DNA from: Pseudomonas sp. MWU13-2100
GTDB lineage: Bacteria > Pseudomonadota > Gammaproteobacteria > Pseudomonadales > Pseudomonadaceae
DNA: 64,000 nucleotides
Direction: 5' to 3'
NCBI RefSeq assembly: GCF_023242365.1
Contig: NZ_JALLIX010000009.1
Coordinates: forward strand, 1-64,000
Shown here: one piece after another, positions 54,458 through 64,000 of the stretch
Numbering within the stretch: position 1 is the stretch's first letter
How the letters are laid out: every line of letters starts with the position of its first letter
The notes under the pieces: model-generated
Told to the model about the DNA's origin: nothing
Seen by the model: the letters and a program-made list of their open reading frames with translations, nothing else
Database searches by the model: none
Made by a program: the position numbers and the translations under genes

Positions 54458-56974
54458 ATGCATAACAAGAACAACATCACCCTCAGCGCTCCGCTGAGCG
54501 GTCCCGTGTTCCCGCTTGCCGAGGTCGACGATGCGGTATTCGCCAGCGGCGCCATGGGCCCGGGGCTGGCGATCGACCCGCTCAACGATTGCCTGTATGC
54601 ACCCTGTGCCGGCGAGATCATTCACATCGCCCGCACGCGGCACGCCCTGACCCTGCGCGCCGACAACGGCGCCGAACTACTGTTGCACCTGGGCCTGGAT
54701 ACTGTAGAGCTGCAAGGCGAAGGTTTTGCCCTGCTGGTCGAGGCCGGCGCCCGGGTGCGGGACGGCCAGGCCTTGCTGCGTATCGACCTGGACCGGGTCG
54801 CCCGCCAGTGCAAAAGCCTGGTGAGCCTGGTGGTCCTGACCAACGGCGAGCATTACGACCTGCAGCCCGTGGCCCGGGGCCAGGTCAAGGTCGGTGAGCC
54901 CTTGTTGCGTATCGTCCCGCGCCAGAACGTCGGGCAGCCCGCGCCTTGCGCAAGCACCGACACCGACGAGGTCTGCGGCAGCGCTCGGGTCGCCCATCAC
55001 GGTGGCCTGCATGCGCGCCCGGCGGCCTTGCTGCGCCAGACCGCGCAAGGCTTCAGCTGTACCGCGCGCCTGCATCTGGATGACAGATCCGCGCCCCTCG
55101 ACAGCCTGATCGGCATCATGGGACTCAGCGTCGGCGAACAACAGGAAGTGCAGATCAGCTGCCGCGGCCCGGACCGCGAAGCGGCACTGCAGGCCCTGCT
55201 GAACGTGCTGCGCACACCCATGAACGAAGCACACCATGCGGCACCGCCGCCGGTCAGGACGGCCCCGCTCCAGCCGAGCGAAGACGGGGTCCTCCAGGGG
55301 GTCTGCGCCGCCCCCGGACTGGTCAGCGGTCCGCTGGTACGCCTGGCCGCCATCAGCCTGGCGCCGGACGCCGGCCAGTACCTCGCCGATGAACAGCTGC
55401 AAGCGCTGGACAGCGCCCTGGAAAAGGTCCGCGCGGACATCCACGGCACCCTGTTGCGCGCCCGCCAACGTAAAGACGTCGACGAAGAAGCGATCTTCAA
55501 CGCCCACCTCGCCTTGCTCGAAGACCCTGTTCTGCTGGATGCCGCCAGCCAGGCCATCAAGACGGGCCAGGCGGCCACCCACGCCTGGGACCGTTCGATC
55601 GAGAGCCAATGCCAGGTCCTGCTCAATCTCGGCAATCCGCTGCTGGCCGAGCGCGCCAACGACCTGCGCGACCTCAGGCAACAGGTGCTGCGAGCCCTGC
55701 TGGGTGAAGCAGCGCACTACGACCTGCCTCCCGGCGCCATCGTCGCCGCGCAAGAACTGACACCCTCCGACCTGCTGCTGCTCAGCCAGCAACAGGTTGC
55801 CGGACTATGCATGGCCGCCGGCGGCGCGACTTCCCATGTGGCGATCCTCGCCCGGAGCAAGGGCCTGCCCTGTCTGGTCGCGCTGGGCTCAGGCCTGCTG
55901 GAGATTGCCCCCGGCCAGGTGGTGGTCCTCGACGCCGATCATGGCCGCCTCGAACTGAACCCCGACGCGAGCCGCTGCGAAGGCGTTGCCCTGGCCCACG
56001 GGCAACAGCAACTGCGCCGCCGGCAACAAGAGTCCCAGGCCCAGTTGCCGGCTGACACCCGCGATGGCTTGCGCATCGAGGTCGCGGCCAATGTCGCCTC
56101 GGCCGCCGAAGCCGCTGAGGCCCATCGACGCGGCGCCGATGGCGTCGGCCTGTTGCGCACCGAGTTCCTTTTCGTCGAACGCCGCAGCGCGCCGGATCAG
56201 GAGAAACAGCGCAGTGCCTACCAGGGCGTGCTGGATGCCATGGGCTACCAGCCGGTGATCATCCGCACCATCGATGTCGGCGGTGACAAGCAACTCGACT
56301 ACCTGCCGCTGCCGGTGGAAACCAATCCGGTACTGGGCCTGCGCGGCATCCGGCTGGGCCAGGCCCAGCCGGAACTGCTCGACCAGCAATTGCGCGCCCT
56401 GCTGCAAGTCAGCCCGCTGCAACGCTGCCGGATCCTGCTGCCGATGATCAGCGAAGTCGACGAACTGCTGCAGGTGCGTCGGCGCCTGGACGAGTTGGCC
56501 GACGAGATGGGGATTAACCTGCGCCCGCAACTGGGGGTAATGATCGAAGTGCCTTCCGCCGCCCTGCTGGCCGAACAGCTGGCAGAGCATGCGGACTTCC
56601 TCTCCATCGGCACCAACGACCTCTCGCAATACACCCTGGCCATGGACCGCGACCACGCCGGCCTCGCCGCCAGGGTCGATGCCCTGCACCCGGCCCTGCT
56701 GCGATTGATGGCCCAGACCTGCGCCGGTGCCGCCGTGCATCAGCGTTGGGTCGGAGTCTGCGGCGCGCTGGCCTCCGATCCGCTGGCGACCCCGGTGCTG
56801 ATTGGCCTGGGGGTCAGCGAGTTGTCCGTGAGCCCCCCACAAATTGGCGAAATCAAGGCGCGGGTACGCAGTCTGGATGCAACCGAATGTCGGCGGATCG
56901 TGCCGTCGCTGCTGCAACTGGGCAGCGCCGCGCAAGTCCGCGAAGCCTGTCGCCAACACTGGCCGCTGGGCTGA
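54458..56974 (+). CDS. nagF: PTS phosphotransfer protein IIA-HPr-EI (NagF)
   Basis: This fused PTS protein has 838 residues. A glucose-type IIA (about 1-145, phospho-His in LLLHLGLDTVEL) precedes HPr (about 170-260, His in HHGGLHARPAALL) and Enzyme I (about 285-830, active His in GGATSHVAILARS, PEP-site IRTIDVGGDKQLDYLP). It takes phosphate from PEP and passes it to NagE, so sugar entry does not need other PTS proteins. It is 13 bp after the deaminase gene. Confidence 0.94.
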   Translation: MHNKNNITLSAPLSGPVFPLAEVDDAVFASGAMGPGLAIDPLNDCLYAPCAGEIIHIARTRHALTLRADNGAELLLHLGLDTVELQGEGFALLVEAGARVRDGQALLRIDLDRVARQCKSLVSLVVLTNGEHYDLQPVARGQVKVGEPLLRIVPRQNVGQPAPCASTDTDEVCGSARVAHHGGLHARPAALLRQTAQGFSCTARLHLDDRSAPLDSLIGIMGLSVGEQQEVQISCRGPDREAALQALLNVLRTPMNEAHHAAPPPVRTAPLQPSEDGVLQGVCAAPGLVSGPLVRLAAISLAPDAGQYLADEQLQALDSALEKVRADIHGTLLRARQRKDVDEEAIFNAHLALLEDPVLLDAASQAIKTGQAATHAWDRSIESQCQVLLNLGNPLLAERANDLRDLRQQVLRALLGEAAHYDLPPGAIVAAQELTPSDLLLLSQQQVAGLCMAAGGATSHVAILARSKGLPCLVALGSGLLEIAPGQVVVLDADHGRLELNPDASRCEGVALAHGQQQLRRRQQESQAQLPADTRDGLRIEVAANVASAAEAAEAHRRGADGVGLLRTEFLFVERRSAPDQEKQRSAYQGVLDAMGYQPVIIRTIDVGGDKQLDYLPLPVETNPVLGLRGIRLGQAQPELLDQQLRALLQVSPLQRCRILLPMISEVDELLQVRRRLDELADEMGINLRPQLGVMIEVPSAALLAEQLAEHADFLSIGTNDLSQYTLAMDRDHAGLAARVDALHPALLRLMAQTCAGAAVHQRWVGVCGALASDPLATPVLIGLGVSELSVSPPQIGEIKARVRSLDATECRRIVPSLLQLGSAAQVREACRQHWPLG

Positions 56975-57016
56975 TTGATCCAAGGCTTGCACACAACAAC
57001 AAAAAGGAGACACGTC

Positions 57017-58732
57017 ATGTACCAGTTCTTCATCGAAGGTCTGCAACGCCTGGGACGGGCGTTGATGCTCCCCATCGCCATCCTGCCGATTGCCGGTCTG
57101 TTGCTGCGCCTGGGCGATACCGACCTGCTGAACATCGCGATCATCCACGATGCCGGCAATACCATCTTCGCCAACCTGGCGCTGATCTTCGCCATCGGCA
57201 TCGCCGTCGGTTTCGCCCGCGATAATAACGGCACCGCCGGGCTGGCCGGGGCCATCGGCTACCTGGTGCTGATCGCTACCCTCAAGGTCCTCGACGCAAG
57301 CATCAACATGGGCATGCTCGCCGGGATCATCAGCGGCTTGCTCGGCGGCGCCCTGTACAACCGTTTCAAGGACATCAAGCTACCGGAATACCTGGCCTTC
57401 TTCGGCGGGCGCCGCTTCGTGCCGATTGTCACCGGATTCTCGGCGGTGGGTCTGGGGGTAGTGTTCGGTTTTATCTGGCCGCCGATCCAGAGCGCCATCA
57501 ACAGCCTTGGCCTGCTGATGGTCGAGAGCGGCAGCCTCGGTGCCTTTGTCTTCGGCGTATTCAACCGCCTGCTGATCGTCACCGGCCTGCACCATATCCT
57601 CAACAACATGATGTGGTTCGTGTTCGGCAGCTACACCTCGCCCGAGACCGGGCTGGCGGTGACCGGCGACCTGGCGCGCTACTTCGCCGGTGACCCGAAG
57701 GCCGGGCAGTTCATGACCGGGATGTTCCCGGTGATGGTCTTTGGCCTGCCGGCCGCTTGCCTGGCGATGTACCGCAATGCCCTGCCGGAACGGCGCAAGC
57801 TGATGGGCGGCTTGCTGCTGTCGATGGCCCTGACCTCGTTCCTCACCGGGGTGACCGAACCGATCGAATTCGCCTTCATGTTCCTCGCGCCGATGTTGTA
57901 CCTGCTGCACGCCTTGCTCACGGGACTGTCGATGGCGGTGACCAATGCGCTGAATATCCACCTGGGTTTTACCTTCTCCGGCGGCGCCATCGACATGGCC
58001 CTGGGCTGGGGCAAGTCCACCAACGGCTGGCTGGTGTTCCCGGTGGGATTGGCTTATGCCTTGCTGTACTACTTCGTCTTCGATTTCTGCATTCGTCGCT
58101 TCGACCTGAAAACGCCTGGGCGCGAGAACATCGCCAGTGCCAGCGCCACCCGGATACTCAGTGAGAACCAGCGGGCAAGGGCTTTTATCCAGGCCCTGGG
58201 CGGGGCCGCCAACCTGCTGACGGTCGGAGCCTGCACCACGCGCCTGCGGGTGGAGTTGCGGGACCGGGACAAGGCGCTGGACGCCGACCTGAAAAACCTC
58301 GGGGCGATGGCGGTGGTAAGACCGGGTCATGGCGGCAGCCTGCAAGTGGTGGTCGGGCCGTTGGCGGACAGCATTGCCGATGAGATCCGCCTGGCCTTGC
58401 CGGCGACCGGCTCGATCGACGTCGCGCTGAGCGAGCCGCCGTGTGCCGAACCGCTTGCGATCAGCGCGCAGCAGCTCCAGCAGTGGTTGGACGCGCTGGG
58501 CGGAAAAGACAATGTGCGGGCCTTGGAATGTGTTGCCCAGACGCGGCTGCGGGTGCAGCTCGAGGACGGTCGCCGGCTGTCGGAAGCGGATCTGAAAACC
58601 CTCGGCTGCCAAGGCGTCAGTCAAGTGGAAGGCGGAGCCTGGCATGTGTTGGTGGGGAGTCGGGCCAGCGGCATCAGTGACGCGCTGAGGACGCTATTGA
58701 ACCGCAGGGAAACTTGCACGGCGCCACTCTAG
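57017..58732 (+). CDS. nagE: NagE, GlcNAc PTS permease IIC with two IIB domains
   Basis: NagE imports and phosphorylates GlcNAc. The 571 residues have a IIC domain (about 1-370, ten hydrophobic stretches), a IIB domain (about 390-460) with the phospho-Cys in VGACTTRLRV, and a second IIB-like domain (about 485-560). In the second, the matching position reads VAQTRLRV, so the Cys is replaced by Ala. The IIA domain is on NagF. ATG at 57017 follows AAGGAG; the frame opened at 56975 adds a non-homologous leader. Confidence 0.94.
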   Translation: MYQFFIEGLQRLGRALMLPIAILPIAGLLLRLGDTDLLNIAIIHDAGNTIFANLALIFAIGIAVGFARDNNGTAGLAGAIGYLVLIATLKVLDASINMGMLAGIISGLLGGALYNRFKDIKLPEYLAFFGGRRFVPIVTGFSAVGLGVVFGFIWPPIQSAINSLGLLMVESGSLGAFVFGVFNRLLIVTGLHHILNNMMWFVFGSYTSPETGLAVTGDLARYFAGDPKAGQFMTGMFPVMVFGLPAACLAMYRNALPERRKLMGGLLLSMALTSFLTGVTEPIEFAFMFLAPMLYLLHALLTGLSMAVTNALNIHLGFTFSGGAIDMALGWGKSTNGWLVFPVGLAYALLYYFVFDFCIRRFDLKTPGRENIASASATRILSENQRARAFIQALGGAANLLTVGACTTRLRVELRDRDKALDADLKNLGAMAVVRPGHGGSLQVVVGPLADSIADEIRLALPATGSIDVALSEPPCAEPLAISAQQLQQWLDALGGKDNVRALECVAQTRLRVQLEDGRRLSEADLKTLGCQGVSQVEGGAWHVLVGSRASGISDALRTLLNRRETCTAPL

Positions 58733-58746
58733 CCGGCCACCCCGCT

Positions 58747-58775
58747 TGAGGTAACGGACTCGACCCGTTACCTCA
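58747..58775 (+). terminator. Hairpin after nagE
   Basis: TGAGGTAACGG (58747-58757) pairs perfectly with CCGTTACCTCA (58765-58775), 14 bases after the nagE stop. The U-tract is poor (GACTGCCTTG), so it may be a weak terminator or stabilise the mRNA 3' end. Confidence 0.6.
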
Positions 58776-58822
58776 GACTGCCTTGTTGCCGCCGAACAAT
58801 AATCAATCGGGAGTTCTTGATA

Positions 58823-59167
58823 TTACGAAGTCCCATGGGCCTTTTTTTTGCCAGCGGCAACAACCTCAAAGCGCGCGACGTTGCCACTGGGAATGTCAGG
58901 AGTGCGCGCCGTGAGTGCATATTTTTTTACGCCAGGCAATTGAAGCCCAATGACCCACCACTGCCCCGCCTCGCCGACAGGTTCGTCGGACCTCGCTAAC
59001 GGAACTCGATTACCCTCATCATAAATGGAAACAACACTACCGGGTTTGGCGTGGCCTCCGTGTATATTGATCACCAGATCGGTGGTTTTTTTCCCCTCTA
59101 TAGGCAGATGGGGATGGCTTACACCTACAACCAATGTAATAAGCACGCCCTCTGTATCTGCAGCCAT
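58823..59167 (-). CDS. Small Ig-like domain protein, function unknown
   Basis: The protein has 114 residues with no signal peptide. GSVVSIYDEGNRVPLARS, QWWVIGLQLPGVKKYALT and a final NVARFEVV strand match the look of bacterial Ig-like repeats of large adhesins and toxins, but here as a single free domain. GAGGAG precedes the ATG. GC content is lower than in the flanking nag and purL genes. A run of eight A (residues KKK near the C-terminus) is a potential slippery site. It is convergent with nagE. Confidence 0.65.
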   Translation of the reverse strand: MAADTEGVLITLVVGVSHPHLPIEGKKTTDLVINIHGGHAKPGSVVSIYDEGNRVPLARSDEPVGEAGQWWVIGLQLPGVKKYALTARTPDIPSGNVARFEVVAAGKKKAHGTS

Positions 59168-59291
59168 GATGACTCTCCTCGTTAAATATCAAGTCGAGAA
59201 ATCATTCAAAGGCATAACCAGGCACGTGACTACTGTCAGAAATAACAGGTAGCCATTGATTTCCGACCGGCGGAATCAGAGCAGGAGTGAA

Positions 59292-59603
59292 TCAGAAGTC
59301 CGCCAGGCGCCAGACTTCATAAGCCGGCGTTTCGTAGGGATGACTCTGCTTCAGAGCCATCACCACCGCCTCGATCAAGGTGTCCGCCACCACCAGCTCA
59401 ACCTTCCACTCCTCCACCTGCTCGACCACGCCGGTCTGCCCGAGAAACGGCTGGCTGCCGTCCAACGGGCGAAACTGGCCTTGGCCGAGCACCTGCCATG
59501 CGCACTGGTCGTAAGCACCGATCCGCCCGCCTCCGGCGGCGAATACGGCACTCTTGACCTGTTCCACATGGCTCGGCGGAACGAAAAAGCTGAGCTTGTA
59601 CAT
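59292..59603 (-). CDS. YqfO/NIF3-like domain protein
   Basis: The 103 residues (MYKLSFFVPPSHVEQVKSAV, GRIGAYDQCAWQVLGQGQFR, LKQSHPYETPAYEV) match the central CutA-like YqfO insertion of NIF3-type proteins as a stand-alone gene. The function is unknown; a metal- or nucleotide-binding regulator is possible. It begins six bases after the purL stop on the same strand, so it is probably co-transcribed with purL. Confidence 0.9.
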   Translation of the reverse strand: MYKLSFFVPPSHVEQVKSAVFAAGGGRIGAYDQCAWQVLGQGQFRPLDGSQPFLGQTGVVEQVEEWKVELVVADTLIEAVVMALKQSHPYETPAYEVWRLADF

Positions 59604-59609
59604 GAGCGC

Positions 59610-64000
<4,391 letters not shown>

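Overview
The window comes from a Pseudomonas chromosome, most likely the P. fluorescens group. Pointers are the high GC content and codon use, the WspA-R chemosensory operon, the order thrC-hom-dsbC-xerD-rplS-trmD-rimM-rpsP-ffh, the nagR-A-B-F-E cluster beside purL, and REP/REPIN-type repeats with the GTGGGAGCGGAGCTTGCC core. From memory, the gene order follows the P. aeruginosa PAO1 stretch from wspR to mltF, with strain-specific blocks inserted. No rRNA, tRNA, insertion sequence, prophage or CRISPR array was found.

Layout. 1-0.5 kb: the 3' end of an unrecognised gene and a short non-coding stretch. 0.5-9 kb: wspR-F-E-D-C-B-A on the minus strand, a surface-sensing chemosensory complex that drives c-di-GMP synthesis by WspR. 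A membrane GGDEF protein diverges from it at 9.1-10.8 kb. 10.9-19.5 kb: a LysR regulator, two aldehyde dehydrogenases and a complete YdcSTUV-like polyamine-type ABC importer, probably a polyamine/aminobutyraldehyde uptake and oxidation block. REPINs and a hexanucleotide tract interrupt it. 19.5-20.1 kb: an 88-bp tandem REP array and a perfect 27-bp inverted repeat. 20.1-27.6 kb: a small membrane protein, a P-loop kinase, an old-yellow-enzyme reductase, recJ, yaeQ, a class III CoA-transferase, a TIGR02285-type periplasmic protein and a DUF3509 protein. 27.7-33.4 kb: a Roc/Sad-like two-component locus made of a LuxR-type regulator, a REC-EAL protein and a BvgS-like sensor. The EAL domain looks catalytically degenerate.

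33.5-43 kb is core: thrC, hom, dsbC, xerD, rplS-trmD-rimM-rpsP and ffh. A two-gene accessory cassette (STM2901-like plus DUF1493-like) sits between dsbC and xerD. 43-51.4 kb: a CcsA/YpjD-like membrane protein, a CBS-domain CorC-like protein, an MFS transporter, purT, a VUT protein, a DUF1289 protein, a gamma-carbonic anhydrase, two Nudix hydrolases and an L,D-transpeptidase. 51.5-58.7 kb: the N-acetylglucosamine PTS operon nagR-nagA-nagB-II-nagF-nagE. NagF carries IIA-HPr-EI and NagE carries IIC with two IIB domains, so together they make a complete phosphorelay. 58.8-64 kb: a small Ig-like protein, a YqfO/NIF3-like protein, purL and the start of mltF.

Three inputs to c-di-GMP control (Wsp, the neighbouring GGDEF protein and the Roc-like EAL protein) fall within 33 kb. 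The least ordinary items are the dsbC/xerD cassette, the degenerate REC-EAL protein, the repeat cluster around 17.8-20.0 kb, and the duplicated IIB domain of NagE.
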